Below are positions 1 to 10,556 of a stretch of DNA of 64,000 nt, piece by piece. The position numbers and the translations under genes were made by a program. The stretch covers positions 1-64,000 of the forward strand of contig JBBHKE010002609.1 of the NCBI GenBank assembly GCA_037447655.1. The letters run 5' to 3'. A model generated the notes under the pieces. It saw only the letters and a program-made list of their open reading frames with translations. It ran no database searches and had not been told where the DNA came from. The first letter of the stretch is position 1. Each line of letters starts with the position of its first letter. Source of the stretch: Zygnema cylindricum. Taxonomy: Eukaryota; Streptophyta; Zygnematophyceae; Zygnematales; Zygnemataceae.

Positions 1-46
<46 letters not shown>
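1..46. repeat. (CT)n/(CA)n microsatellite
   Basis: A pure CT dinucleotide run passes directly into a CA dinucleotide run at the window edge. It is a simple compound microsatellite and may continue outside the window. Confidence 0.95.
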
Positions 47-1187
47 AGCATGTAAACCCTTTTCTTTCCTTCCCAAGCATAAATATACAACATCCATTTT
101 TTTTCCTTGTCTTCCCCCGTCTTTTCATGCATGGATGTCTACAATTAGATATGCGAGTGGTGTAACTTTCTATAATTTTTATCACTTCTATGAATATGAA
201 TAAATTGACACCGTCAACAAGATAATTCTTTCCAATTCTCCTTTTAATGCTTTGTTTTCACTTTTCCTCAAATTGTGATACCCTTACATTTTTATCTTCG
301 TTGCGCATTTCATGTTTTTTGATTTTTTTTGAAAGCGTTTATTCCATTTTTTTTACTTCCTCATGTAAAAAGTTGGATTGTTTTTTATTTTCTTGTTTAT
401 TTTGACCCTCTTTTTTTCTTCAGTCTACTTGATGCTTACCTTCTTGGAAAATTTGCTAAAAAGTACTATCTCCATTACCTAAAATAATTGTACTTTTTCA
501 TAACCGACCATCCATATCAACCCACTCTCCACAAATCTTGTGTTCACATAATTCTATGTATAAAAGAAAGGACCTTCCGTGAACCATGTTTTTTATTTTT
601 TTTGTGCCCAATTTCTCTGGCCTACATTAACTTATGTACGGAATCAAAGAAGAAAAAAAACTTGAGGGAAATTTTTTGGGAAAAACTACGGTACAACATA
701 AACACACCCTATACCATGTTTACCACACTAATTATGGTGTGCAGTATGTACCACATAACTATTGGATGCATTATTTTATGTCCAGATGTAAAAACCAACC
801 CTAGACCTGTGTTTTTCCACACTAATTTGGGTGGCTGTATATTCCTTGCCAAAGAAGGATGGAATACCGTATTTCATGGTAAAGACTATTCCCATGACAT
901 TCTCCCTCTCAGGAATTATGGTCACAGTATGTGTATTCCAAAATAAATTATGATGGAATACATTATTCAGATGTGTAAATCTGAATTGAAGTTTCCCACG
1001 CTAATAACGGACGGCAAATTACTGGGAAGGTATGTTAATCTTTAAATTACGTTGGTGGTGAAATTTAGCCCTACATCAATGGTCATCACACAATTTATGG
1101 GTTTTTTTCTTTTTTCTTGGTATTTTTTATATACCTTACAGTGGTTGACATTTGTGCCACTGGTTTTGGGGGGAGGGGATTATTCAG
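47..1187. other. AT-rich upstream region, no gene recognised
   Basis: This stretch precedes the first recognisable PSMA5 exon. It should contain the promoter and the tiny first exon (about five residues in the family), but I could not find a start codon followed by a fitting splice donor. A 152-codon open frame at 488-946 has no recognisable motif and looks like chance. Confidence 0.5.
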
Positions 1188-1269
1188 GAGCGAATATGAC
1201 AGAGGAGTAAGCACATTTTCTCCTCAAGGGCGTTTGTTTCAAGTGGAATATGCCATGGAAGCTATCAAG
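1188..1269 (+). CDS. PSMA5: PSMA5 exon: N-terminal alpha-subunit signature
   Basis: Following an AG acceptor at 1186-1187, the frame reads [13 protein letters not shown] and [14 protein letters not shown], the conserved N-terminal signature of proteasome alpha subunits. A GT donor follows at 1270. The exon begins with the last base of an Arg codon, so the missing upstream exon should end within that codon. Confidence 0.93.
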
Positions 1270-2570
1270 GTGTTTGTTTAATCTCTCTCTCTCTCCCTCT
1301 CTCTATCTCTCTCTCTCCCTCTCCCTCTCTCCCTCTCCCTCTCCCTCTCTTTCCTATTCACTCACTCCCCTGCTCCCTTTTTCCCCCCCTCTCTCTTTCT
1401 CCCTCGCCTTCTTTTTGTCTTTTTTCACCAGAAGTTTAAATTATGATCGTGTGAATTCCAGTCCTTCTTGGAGACACACTTCATTTACTATTTTTACCCT
1501 GAAAAAAAACTGGGACTTTTTTAAAACTTTCATAATCTTTTAGAAATCTTACGCGAACTCTTGAAAATAACGCTCTGTCTGGTTTTTAATTTTGTAATGT
1601 TATGTTTTTTCTGTAAATTTGGTTATTAAAGATCATCTTTAAACCCTATTTCTAGGAAGAGAGAAAGAACGCGAAAGAGACAGAGATAGAGAGAGATATA
1701 GAGAGATAGATGAGGGATGGAGGAGGAAAGAGGAAGAAGAGTGAAAGACAGAGAGAGGGAGACATTTGGATGTAGATAAAAGAGTTGACAGCGAGGTAAA
1801 TATTTTGGAAGTGTTATTGCGAGAAAGGGGTGATGGACTATAAATGTTTGCAACCAGGGAATTACATTTTGAATGAATGCGGTGAAAGAAAGCTCATTTT
1901 TCTCACCTGTCTTTTTTTGTTCTTTATCACTTTCTTTATTCCCTCTCTTGTCTCCTGCTCTCTATGTATTTTTCATTCACTCAATCTTCCCGTCTCCTTT
2001 TCTTTAACTGCTTTTCTTCTTCTCTCTCCATTCTCTCATCTCTCTCTAACCTCACTCCTCCTCCTCTCTCTCTCTTCCCATCTCTCTCTGCCCCCTATCT
2101 CTCACTCTCTCTCTCTCGGAACTCTCTGTCTCTCCTGCTTTCCATTGTTTTGATGTTTTCACGGTTGAAACCATGAGTGGGAGTCCAAACATCGGAAGGA
2201 TGCGTGTTGGCGGTGGAGAAACGAATCACATCGAAATTGCTGGTAGGTTTTCAATTTTTTTGTTATTTTTTTTTTCAGCCACATCTTACCGTTACTGACC
2301 TTGAGTGTATTGTGAGGTGTAGTTACTCAGTGGAATAACTATCTCTCTCCCTTTTTTTCTCTCCTTCCTGTCTCCCTCCATCGCCCTCGCTTCTTCCCCC
2401 TCTCCCTCCCCCCCTCTTCTCTCTTTCTCCCCTTCCCCCTCTCACTCTCCCGTATCCCTTCTCTCCGCCCTTTCTCCCTCTCTCTCATATACACAGCAGT
2501 CTGGTCAGTTACCACCTGATGTGCACCTCAACTCTCCCTATATATAAAATACACCCATTTGACACCCACT

Positions 2571-2615
<45 letters not shown>

Positions 2616-5600
2616 AGGACCAGTGTTAGAAATCCCTTTGTACCCTAAGGCTTAAACGTTTTAACCTTGTTTCAACAAAAAATAAACCGTTATAAGAGTT
2701 TGGGCTGTTGTTAGTATTGTACATGCGTGCATATTATCTGTATTTTTATACAGCTTTCCATACTTCTGTACAGACGTTCCTTCCGTACTTTTTTTTAACG
2801 TATTCACCTTCAGTATTCCAACGTTAATGTAGAATTCAATTGTTTCTAACAAAGTATGTTTTACTTAACTGTTGCAAAACTGAAAAGAAATAGGCTGAGT
2901 GTTAAGACTGCAGTGCCCATCGCTTTTTGTGTAAAGGAATTCTTAGTGTAAATGTGGTACTATATAGAATTTATGATTCTAATTTAGTTTTGAGAGACGT
3001 GGCTAATTGTAGTCTACTCCCTTAAATATTGTTAATAACACTTTTATGTTTTTGTGGACTGAATTACCGTTGTTAACACTAAGAGTGATGGGCAGTGAAT
3101 CGACAAAATTGTGGTATGCCCCTACAAACTAGAAACAAGTAAATTGTCAATAACGGAAAACATTTCAAATAGTTTCACTCATTCCCTACTGTGTAGAACT
3201 TGATTTGAAGATGATGTAAATGCTTTTGATTTTCTTTGTTAACCAGACTATAGCAGAGAATGAAACAAAAAAGTACTAAATTAAAACGTTTTTACCTCAA
3301 AAAAACGTTAGTGTAATTCTAACGGAGGTTTAGAAGGAAAAACAAAAAACAAAACGCACAATATTAAAACATTCTAACTTGAAGAAAACGTCAATGGTTA
3401 ACCTGTTTCTGATGGCCGTTTTTTTTGCCCATCGTTGTTTGAACCCCTTTTTTTTCCTCTCTCACGACCTTTTCTCTCTTTCAACCTCCTTTTTTCTCTG
3501 GTTCCTTCCTTCCTGTCTTTCCCTTCCACCTTTGTTCCATTCCATTCGTGAATCTCCCCTCCCCTCCTCCCTCCCTCCCCCTCCTCCCTCTCCCCTCCAT
3601 CTCCTCCTCCTCCATCTCTCTCTCCTCTCCCTCTCCTCTCCCTCCCTCCCTCTCACCCCGCTCTTTCTCTCTCCTCTCTATTTGCCTGTTTTGTTTTGAG
3701 CTTTGGTTGAGTTATATTCTCTTTTTGTTTGTTTCTTTGTTTTTTCTTTCGTATATTTTTGTTTCCCGAATTATTTTTAATTTTCTCATTTTTCCTTTTT
3801 GTTTTTTTTTTCTTTTTCGACTGTTTTTTTTGTTTCTTTTTCTTATTTCTTTTCCTTTTTTTTTCCCTCAGAACCACCGATTTTCGTATAATGAGCCCAT
3901 GGGGATAGAATCACTGACCCAATCTCTCTGCGATCTTGCCCTTCGATTTGGAGAGGGAGACGAAGAATCCATGGTATTTATTTCGATTTTTTTGCCCTAT
4001 TTCTGGATGTATTTATGGTTTTCTTTTACCATTTTTTTTGTGTTTTTCCAGAGTTCTCTAGGTTTTTTTTTAGCTTTTCAATTTACCTTATTTTCTCTAT
4101 CTTTGCCCTAATTCTGGATGTTTTTTAGGGTTTGTTGTTAATTTGTCAGCATTGTTGAGATTTTTTTTCGAGGTTTTTGGGTTTTTTTTGTTTGTTTGTT
4201 TGCCCAAATTTGTGGGTTTTTTTTAATTTTTATACTTTTTATCATGCCTCAATGTCGGGATTAAGTCACGAGTATAAATGAGAATCAAGCCGCGAGAAAT
4301 GATGTGTGATTTGTACCCAATTACAATCATAGTTTTATTTTATATTACAAGTTAATCGAGGTGTTCTCTATCGTTTAAAGGACATTTTGTGAAAACAATT
4401 TTGAATCGTCCTTATTTGCGATACTTTTATTCATCGTCTTTATATAAAATCCCGCTAGTTACCTGTTCATTTATTTTATTCAATTGTATTTTGTTTATTT
4501 TTGTCTTTCTGGGTATAAATGGGGTAAACAGAATTGGAGTCCTGATCGCCAAATTGATATCACTTCGTCTGGAAAGAGTGATCAAAGGGAGAGAGCTGGG
4601 CGCAGGTTTCAATCACGGAAGACAAAGGCTATCGGAGCCGGATCCGAGGGAGCCCAAACCTCCCTCCAGGAGAATTACCGAAAGGTAAACAAATTGGATC
4701 ATGCAAAACCGGTAAAAAAAAAAAAAAAATGAAATGAAATGAAAAGGAAAAGGAAAGAAATGGAAAGGAAAAGTAAACGAAAAATGGAAAGGAAAATGAA
4801 AACGAACATGAAGAAAAATGGAGAAGGTTGAAGGAAAAGTTAAAAGGTTTAAAGAAAGTGAAAAGTGTGAAAGGAAATGGGTAAACGTTCAAGAGAAAAA
4901 AGGGCAAAAATTGGTCTCTGTTTTTTGGATTTTTAATGGTATGGGTTTTTCTCATAGTTACCAGAAAGTGGAGATTTCCGAAGAAAATAGGGTTTTTTCC
5001 TTGTCGACCAAAATACCTAGGTGAACCCGTTATAAAAGGATTATGTATGGATGTAAATTGTACCTTTGTACTTCAACATTAGGACAAATGAATCGTACTA
5101 CTAACTTCAACCCAATGGTACACCTAAGAATCAGGACAGTTTAAGTGTTCATAATTCTATTTCCAATCCAAACGGTGTGAAAGATTTTGAGCTGCAGAAA
5201 GAATCAGTGTGAAGAAAAAAAAAAGTTTTAATAATGCTATTCTATGTTCAGAGGACAAAAAACCGGGACAGAATTAGTGTTATTAATGCTAATAGTGATT
5301 AACGGTGTAGAATAACAAAGTCAAAAACTGTCGATACAGTTTTTCTTGAAAGTTTTTTACTCAGCCTCTTTTTAATAGGAGCTAGCCCCTTCCTTCACAT
5401 TTCTGTTAGCCATATATTCTTTCCCCTCTCCCTCCATCACTTCCCTCTCTTCCCTCTCTCTTCCTTCCCTCCCCTCTCTTCCCTCTCTTCCCTCTCCCCT
5501 CTTCCCTCTCCTCCCTCACTTACCTCTGTTCCCCCTCTTCCCTCTCTTCCCTCTCTTCCCTTTCTTCTCTCTCTTCCCTCCCCACTCGTCCCTCTCTTTC

Positions 5601-7486
5601 CTTTCTTTCCTCTCTCCCCTCTTTCCTCTCTCCCCTCTCTTGCCTGCCTCTCCTCTTCTCTCTCTCTATCCTTCTCTTCCCTCTCTTCCTTTCTTCACTC
5701 TCTTCCCTCTCGTCCCGCTCTCTATCCTTCACTTCCCTCTCTTCCTCTATCCCCTCTCCCCTCTCTTCCTCTTCCCTCTTCCCTCTCTTCCTTCTGTTCC
5801 CTCTCTTCCCTCTCATCCCTCTCTTCACTCTCTTCAATCTCTTCGCTATCTCTATCCTTTCTATTCCCTCTCTAACACTATCCCATCCCTCTTTCTTCCT
5901 CCTCTTCTCTCTTCCCTCTCTTCCTCTCTCCCCTCTTCCCTTTCCTCCTTTTCTTACCTCTCTTCCCTCTATTCCCGCTCGTCCCTCTCTTTCCTCTCTT
6001 CCCTCTCTTCCCGCTTTCCTCTCTTCCCTCTTCCCTCTCTTCCCTCTCTTTCCTCTCTCCCCATCTTCTCTTCCCTCTCTTCACTTTCTTCCCTCTCCCC
6101 AATCTTCCCTTTTCTCTCTCCCCTCTATGCCTTCTCTTCCCCCTCGTCCCTCTCCCCTCTTCCCTCTCTCGTTGTCTCTTTCCTTTCCTCTCTTCCTTCT
6201 CTTCCCACTTTCGCCTTTCTTCCCTCTCTTCCCTCTACTTAATTGTAGCCGTTTTTGTTTGAAGTCGACTAAATATTGGGAATGGTCCCATTTTAGGACA
6301 AAGGTCAAAAACATTAGAAAACCCAGAAGGTCACTGCAAATACTGTGAAATAGCAAATAAGAAAATAATAAATATATCTTTCAATCATAAGAAAACAAAA
6401 GAAAAAACCCTACACCTACAGTCATACTGCCAATTATGGAAAACGACTGGGTTTTTTCATTTGTCGAAACATTCCTGATTAAATTCGTTTGACTATTCGA
6501 ATAGTGAATATTCTTTTTCACGAATATGGTAAGTATGGTTTTTGTTTTGGAGAAGGGGAGAGGACGGAGAGGGGAGGAGAGGGAGGGCAGGGGAGGAGAG
6601 GGAGGAGAAAGGAGGACAAGGGGGTTTGTGTTTCTTTACGTGAAGATTTTGGAGAGTATTTTAAAAGAAAGGAGGAGGAGAATAAGTTGAAAATAATGAA
6701 TTTAGAGAGAGAAAATGAAAAGCTGATGGTAACAATGAAAAGAAGACGTTGGAGTTTGAGTCTATCCGGGGGTTATTTTTTCCGTTTTTATTTGGGGCAG
6801 GATATGACTTTGAAGGAGGCAGAAACTTTGGCTCTTTCGACTTTGAAACAAGTGATGGAGGAAAAGGTATTTTATTGTATATATTATATAGATGTTATTA
6901 CAGAAATTTTATTGCATGTATTATATTGATGTTATCGTATTTTTTTATAATATATATTGTACAAAGATTAGTAATAAGAAAAATAAAATTATGTTTATTA
7001 TATGTATGTATAAATATATATGTGTTTTTTATCTTTGTTGTTATATTGTTATTAATTATTTTTTCCTGCTATCCGGTGTGTACTACACCGCGAATCGCTA
7101 TTAGCGTTGAGAAATTATTAGTGTAAAGAAAAAATTAGCGTCATTCATTCTAATTTAGTGCCAGGAGACGTGGCAGATTATGGTCCACGCCCTTAAATAG
7201 TGTAGTTTATTCTATTTAAGGTATTAATGTTAAAATTTTGGGGTGCCGATATGTTGGAATATTGTCGTTTTCGCGACATTTCGCGAAGCGTCACACCAAT
7301 CATTTATTGTTGACGTGAAGTACCACGTCATCGTACGAAATGTACGATGACGTTTCGCGGTACTATTTGAGATATTCGTTTTTTTTTAAGGTGACATCAA
7401 CAAATGTGTATATTGCGTCGGTGGCTCCAAAATATCATCTCTTTTCTCGAGAAGAAGTCGAAGAAGTTATCTCTCGTTTAACCTAA
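1188..7486 (+). CDS. PSMA5: Proteasome subunit alpha type-5, split gene (possibly a pseudogene)
   Basis: PSMA5 forms part of the outer alpha ring of the 20S proteasome, the cytosolic and nuclear protein-degrading barrel. Six blocks in correct order match the family: 1188-1269, about 2177-2242, 3872-3973, 4532-4684, 6801-6866 and 7391-7486. They include [63 protein letters not shown] and [13 protein letters not shown], and they end in a stop at 7484-7486. Most junctions have AG/GT splice signals. Oddities: the first five residues and the roughly 38-residue block between ITSKLL and NHRFSY were not found. The second block lacks a good acceptor and an open frame at its start. The fourth block changes frame inside. 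It is either a decaying unprocessed duplicate or a real gene with sequence errors. Confidence 0.85.
1281..1421. repeat. CT-rich intronic tract
   Basis: Dense CTCTCT/CCCTCT pyrimidine repeats lie immediately after the donor of the first recognised exon. The open frames across it (Ser/Leu/Pro-rich) are products of base composition, not genes. Confidence 0.85.
1911..2143. repeat. CT-rich intronic tract
   Basis: Degenerate CTCTCTC/TCTTCC repeats end about 30 bases before the second PSMA5 block. They may serve as an over-long polypyrimidine tract for its acceptor. Confidence 0.8.
2177..2242 (+). CDS. PSMA5: PSMA5 exon: GVQTSEG block, damaged 5' end
   Basis: The frame VGVQ followed by [18 protein letters not shown] matches the family and ends at a clean GT donor (2243). 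Directly upstream the expected LG(S/T)TA residues cannot be read: the same frame meets TGA at 2174-2176. The nearest acceptor-like sequence at about 2158-2162 reads CACG rather than CAG. The true 5' boundary is therefore uncertain. Confidence 0.8.
2346..2613. repeat. CT-rich tract with pure (CT)n microsatellite
   Basis: Mixed CCCTCT repeats end in a perfect CT run at about 2577-2613. This lies in the intron where the missing PSMA5 exon would be expected. Confidence 0.85.
2911..3097. mobile_element. Small inverted-repeat element (MITE-like) in a PSMA5 intron
   Basis: The left end CAGTGCCCATCGCTT is an imperfect inverted copy of the right end AAGAGTGATGGGCAGTG, giving terminal repeats of about 17 bases with roughly three mismatches around a 187-bp non-coding body. 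A partial relative of its interior recurs at 7070-7230. No clear target-site duplication is seen. Confidence 0.5.
3448..3690. repeat. CT/CCTCC-rich intronic tract
   Basis: A pyrimidine tract (TCCTCC, CTCCCT, CTCTCC) lies upstream of the exon at 3872. It generates long spurious frames on both strands. Confidence 0.8.
3872..3973 (+). CDS. PSMA5: PSMA5 exon: NHRFSY to GEGDEESM
   Basis: This 102-base, phase-0 exon encodes 34 residues, from [10 protein letters not shown] to [16 protein letters not shown]. It is bounded by a polypyrimidine tract with AG at 3870-3871 and GT at 3974. It is the best-preserved block of the gene, with no lesion. Confidence 0.95.
4532..4684 (+). CDS. PSMA5: PSMA5 exon: GVLIA to AIGAGSEG block, frame broken
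   Basis: The start (GVLIA, after AG at 4530-4531) and the end ([16 protein letters not shown], before GT at 4685) both match the family but lie in different reading frames. The middle, where relatives read roughly AG.DENGP.L..TDPSGT, is not convincing in either frame. At least one indel separates the two halves. Confidence 0.8.
5417..6239. repeat. 820-bp degenerate TTCCCTCTC minisatellite
   Basis: A nearly uninterrupted pyrimidine strand is built from variants of TTCCCTCTC within the intron between the fourth and fifth PSMA5 blocks. The long frames read through it on both strands consist of Ser/Leu/Pro or Arg/Glu/Gly and are not genes. Confidence 0.9.
6801..6866 (+). CDS. PSMA5: PSMA5 exon: DMTLKEAE to QVMEEK
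   Basis: An intact 22-codon, phase-0 exon reads DMTLKEAET then [13 protein letters not shown]. It has AG at 6799-6800 and GT at 6867. It corresponds to helix-forming residues near the C-terminus of the family. Confidence 0.95.
7070..7230. repeat. Second, diverged copy of the intronic MITE-like repeat
   Basis: Shared blocks with 2911-3097 occur in the same order: TTAGTGTAAA, ATTCTAATTTAGT, GAGACGTGGC and CCCTTAAATA. They lie in the last PSMA5 intron. The ends are not resolved. Confidence 0.5.
7326..7352. other. Perfect 11-bp hairpin in the last intron
   Basis: CGTCATCGTAC and GTACGATGACG flank the five bases GAAAT, giving a perfect stem-loop about 40 bases before the terminal exon. Function is unknown. 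It could affect splicing or mark a small mobile repeat. Confidence 0.7.
7391..7486 (+). CDS. PSMA5: PSMA5 terminal exon
   Basis: After AG at 7389-7390 the frame begins [11 protein letters not shown], continues through [19 protein letters not shown] and ends with a TAA stop. This matches the C-terminal exon of alpha-5 (VTPNNVDIAKV...YHLY...EVEAVIARL in plants). Length and phase fit the family. Confidence 0.94.
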   Translation: MTSTNVYIASVAPKYHLFSREEVEEVISRLT

Positions 7487-9262
7487 ATATATTTTTATGG
7501 CCAGAAAAAAAGTATCAAAAGGGAAATTCAAGTTCCAATTTTCAAATTCATGATGCGTGGTTTTTTTCCAGTTTGAAATTGAGATCGCTTAGAACAATTG
7601 GAGTGGATATTTGGAATTTCTCTGTGATTTTTCCTCCCTTTCCTTTTTTTTTTTTACTTTTTTTTTCAAAGAAGTTTTTATAAACGTGTATATTGCATCA
7701 TTTTGGCCGAGTATCAGTTTTGGTCTTGTAAATGACGAGAAAATAAAATAAACAAAAAAATTATATACACGTGTCACTCTGAAGATGAAGATATGATTCC
7801 TCTGTATCCTTTTCTTTTTTTCTTTTTCTTTTTTCTTTTTCTTTTTTCTTTTTCTTTTTTTCGTTTTATTTTTTTCTTTCCTTTTTTTTTTTCTTCTCGC
7901 TTCGCCCCTTCTTTACCTCATACTTTTGCTCGAGTATATACAAAATTTTTAAAAATAGATTGCAGTATTCTTAAAAAATAAAATGGAGTATCTTCCACAC
8001 CTTGTAAGGGGGATTATCACTTTCGGTTACTTATTTTTAAAAGAAGAAAAAAAAACTAGCAATTAAATATTGTATTCTAGGTTTCTATTGTTAAATATAA
8101 TAATTGTGGTCAAAGGCTTTACGAAAAAATGAAAGGAAGAGAGTTGCTATGTAATTGTTCGTGAAAATTTGTAGTACCAATTTTTTATATTATAAACGTG
8201 TTTATAAATATAATTTTTTATTGTCGTCACGTCAATAGATACTTCAAGTCTTGGGAATATTCGAAAATAAGGCACATAATTGATGAGAAAGTACCCATTT
8301 TCTAGCCCTATCTGAAGCTTTGGTAAAATTGTATAAAATGTCTAGGACATAAGAGAGGGGAGGGGGGAGGGGGAGACAACAAAGTCCTAAGAAACGATGC
8401 AAATGTAGCATGTACAGTTATGGCATGTCCTATAGCTAGAATTTTGTTGCTCAGCACCTTTTAGATAGGCCATTTATATAAAGTAATCTTTTAAAAAAAA
8501 CTGCGAGGAAATTACCTAAGTGCATCAGTAGAAAAAAAAAAAGACAAAATTATGTCAAATTTTCACACCAAGATTCAGGCGACAAGATATGCGACACTTC
8601 AAATGTGTTTCGATAGTTTTAACATTTTAGAATCACGTGATTTCAACAAAAAAAAATGTTTCAAGACAGATTTTGTAGTTTAGTTTTGTCGGCAGGTAAA
8701 CAACTATTTTGTCATCATATGCTCCTTGTAGTTGTGTGGACGAGCTGATGTTAAAACAATATATGTCATTACAATATTGAAGACGAAACGTAGGTTGGAG
8801 ATTGTAGTATTGGCCTCAATTGTGAGTTGAAGTTTTTGTTTTTAAGGTTTGTTACGGTGAAATGCCTAGGGCAATAGTTAAAACAAACTAGATAAGAACT
8901 AATAGACCATTCATATCGTCGTTAAACATAACGTAACAGCATAGTATTTGGGGCGCAGTTGGTAAAACGTACGGTTCGCCTCGCACGTAAATCGCGGGAA
9001 CACAAATCGATATCTAACTCCGCGTCACTCGTCAGTAATCACTACAACCGTGAATCGTAAGTACTAATTAGCATTAATGTTTTTTTTCGTCTCTTAAAAC
9101 ACATTTTCTTCGTACACACTTGTCCCATTGTGGATCTGACGGTTGCGATTGAAAGGTAATATTTTCAGCTTACGAATGGCGGTCTTAAATTGAAAATTGG
9201 AGAAATTTGTACGGAGAAAAAGAAGTTTTCAGTGGGGAAAAAAATATTAACCCTAATTACTA
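7487..9262. other. Gene-free region downstream of PSMA5
   Basis: This stretch is AT-rich with a T/C homopolymer tract at about 7801-7905 (CTTTTT repeats). I see no coding similarity. A tRNA-like stretch is listed separately at 8951-9030. Confidence 0.6.
8951..9030 (+). other. tRNA-like sequence (degenerate tRNA or SINE head)
   Basis: GCGCAGTTGGTAAAACG resembles a D-arm/A-box. CGCCTCGCACG resembles an anticodon arm, and TCGCGGG with an altered TTC loop follows where a T-arm should be. Acceptor ends do not pair, so this is not a functional tRNA. A SINE-type relic is possible. Confidence 0.35.
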
Positions 9263-9404
9263 GTGTTGTGTCGGTTAAAAATTTATCGCGATAACACTGA
9301 TACCGATGGTTATTGGTTATCGAACCGTCAGAGGTCTCGGTATATCGGTCAAAGACCAACAAATTCCATATCGACGATAACTTTTAAAAATATAATATGC
9401 ATAA
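9263..9404. mobile_element. Possible hAT-like MITE fragment
   Basis: It begins TAGTGTTGTGTCGG and is rich in ATCG/CGAT words, like the better-defined element at 47270-47667, which begins TAGTGTTGGG. No matching right end is found before the tandem repeat. Confidence 0.3.
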
Positions 9405-9408
9405 CACC

Positions 9409-9823
9409 TGCTCTCCGTAAACATGTACCTCCGAATGCTCTCCGTAAACATGTACCTCCGAATCCTGACTTTTCCTCCTTCACTTCCCGACAGCACCTGC
9501 TCCCCGTAAACATGTACCTCCGAATCCTGTCTTTTCCTCCTTCACTTCGCGACAGCACTTACTTTTTGTAAACATGTACCTCCGGATCCTTTATTTTCCT
9601 CCACTTCGCGACAGTACCTGCTCCCCGTAAACATGTACCTCCGGATCTTGTCTTTTCCTCCTTCACTTCGCTACAGCACCTGCTCCCCGTAAACATGTAC
9701 CTCCGGATCTTGTCTTTTCCTCCTTCACTTCGCGACACCACCTGCTCCCCGTAAACATGTACCTCCGGATCCTGTCTTTTCCTCCACTTCGCGACAGCAC
9801 TTACTCCCCTTAAACATGTACCT
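9409..9823. repeat. 62-bp tandem repeat upstream of the LINE
   Basis: The core TAAACATGTACCTCC recurs eight times, mostly spaced about 62 bases. The inter-core text CTTTTCCTCC...CACTTCGCGACAG is also repeated. The first spacing is only about 25 bases. It ends about 100 bases before the LINE's first open frame, so it may be the LINE's 5' UTR monomers or an independent satellite. Open frames across it are repeats of one phrase and not genes. Confidence 0.85.
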
Positions 9824-9918
9824 GGTTAACATTAAATGGACCACGTCTGGTTCCGGACAGCAATAGTACCGGTTTCCATTTATATTTCCTACATCCGTCC
9901 ATGCTTCTCCCTCTTTGA

Positions 9919-10149
9919 ATGACCATGTCGGGTACCTCGCCTCTTCTCCCTCGTTCACCTCCTCCACCTAAACCTCAGACACAAGCCTCAACACGGATAG
10001 AATGTACAAGGTGTCATAACCGTTTCGCGACCAGTGCCGGTATTGCCCGACAAAGAAAGAGTTGTCAACAATTTTTGGCCCTGAGTGACCCTTCCTCTAG
10101 TACCCTTTCTTCCACAACACTCCCGTCCGGACCTACAAGCAAAGATTGA
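9919..10149 (+). pseudogene. LINE N-terminal zinc-finger fragment
   Basis: A 76-codon frame contains IECTRCHNRFATSAGIARQ then RKSC, with Cys-x2-Cys and a downstream position where His is replaced (ARQRKSC instead of a typical SRHxxxC). R2-like and related non-LTR elements carry such a finger before the RT to bind target DNA. It is Pro/Ser-rich on both sides. Translation ends at TGA 10147-10149, while the RT resumes downstream in another frame. Confidence 0.55.
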
Positions 10150-10556
10150 GCATTTGTACGCGATTTAGACGTGCTCACAACTTATGATTTGGGGGGCCCC
10201 CGTCCGCGTTCATACACGCGGATTCCGATGGTTGTGCGGAATATTATATAGGACGCCGTCCACCTTCCTTTGTCCCGTATTTATTCCGATCGCGCGGATG
10301 TTGGACCTTGGCACCTCCTTTTCATGTTCTCACTTTGGGTTATAGTTTATCTGGCCGTGGTGGTGGTAGTGGGGCCTGAGAAACTATGGCTCAATGTCGA
10401 CGATTCCTTCGAGGCGATTGGCGAGCCGTTCATACAGAGCACGAGGATGGAGTTGCGAGTGCTTTTTTCACACCATGTCGTACATCTCGGACTTCAGATG
10501 TGCCATCCTCATATCGTCGTGCGGTACATTTGGGCTGAGTTGGTGAGCACTCTTGA

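Noticed and set aside
2490-2530. A possible remnant of the missing PSMA5 exon (a SerGly...Asp pattern)
   Set aside because: The match is a few residues with wrong spacing and no splice signals.
3462-6356. Long Arg/Glu/Lys-rich frames on the minus strand and Ser/Leu/Pro-rich frames on the plus strand
   Set aside because: They are translations of pyrimidine repeats in introns.
9349-9967. Three minus-strand frames repeating a Arg-Tyr-Met-Phe-Gly-Ser phrase, resembling a repeat protein or CRISPR-like array
   Set aside because: They are the 62-bp satellite read in one frame. There are no unique spacers, and the DNA is eukaryotic.
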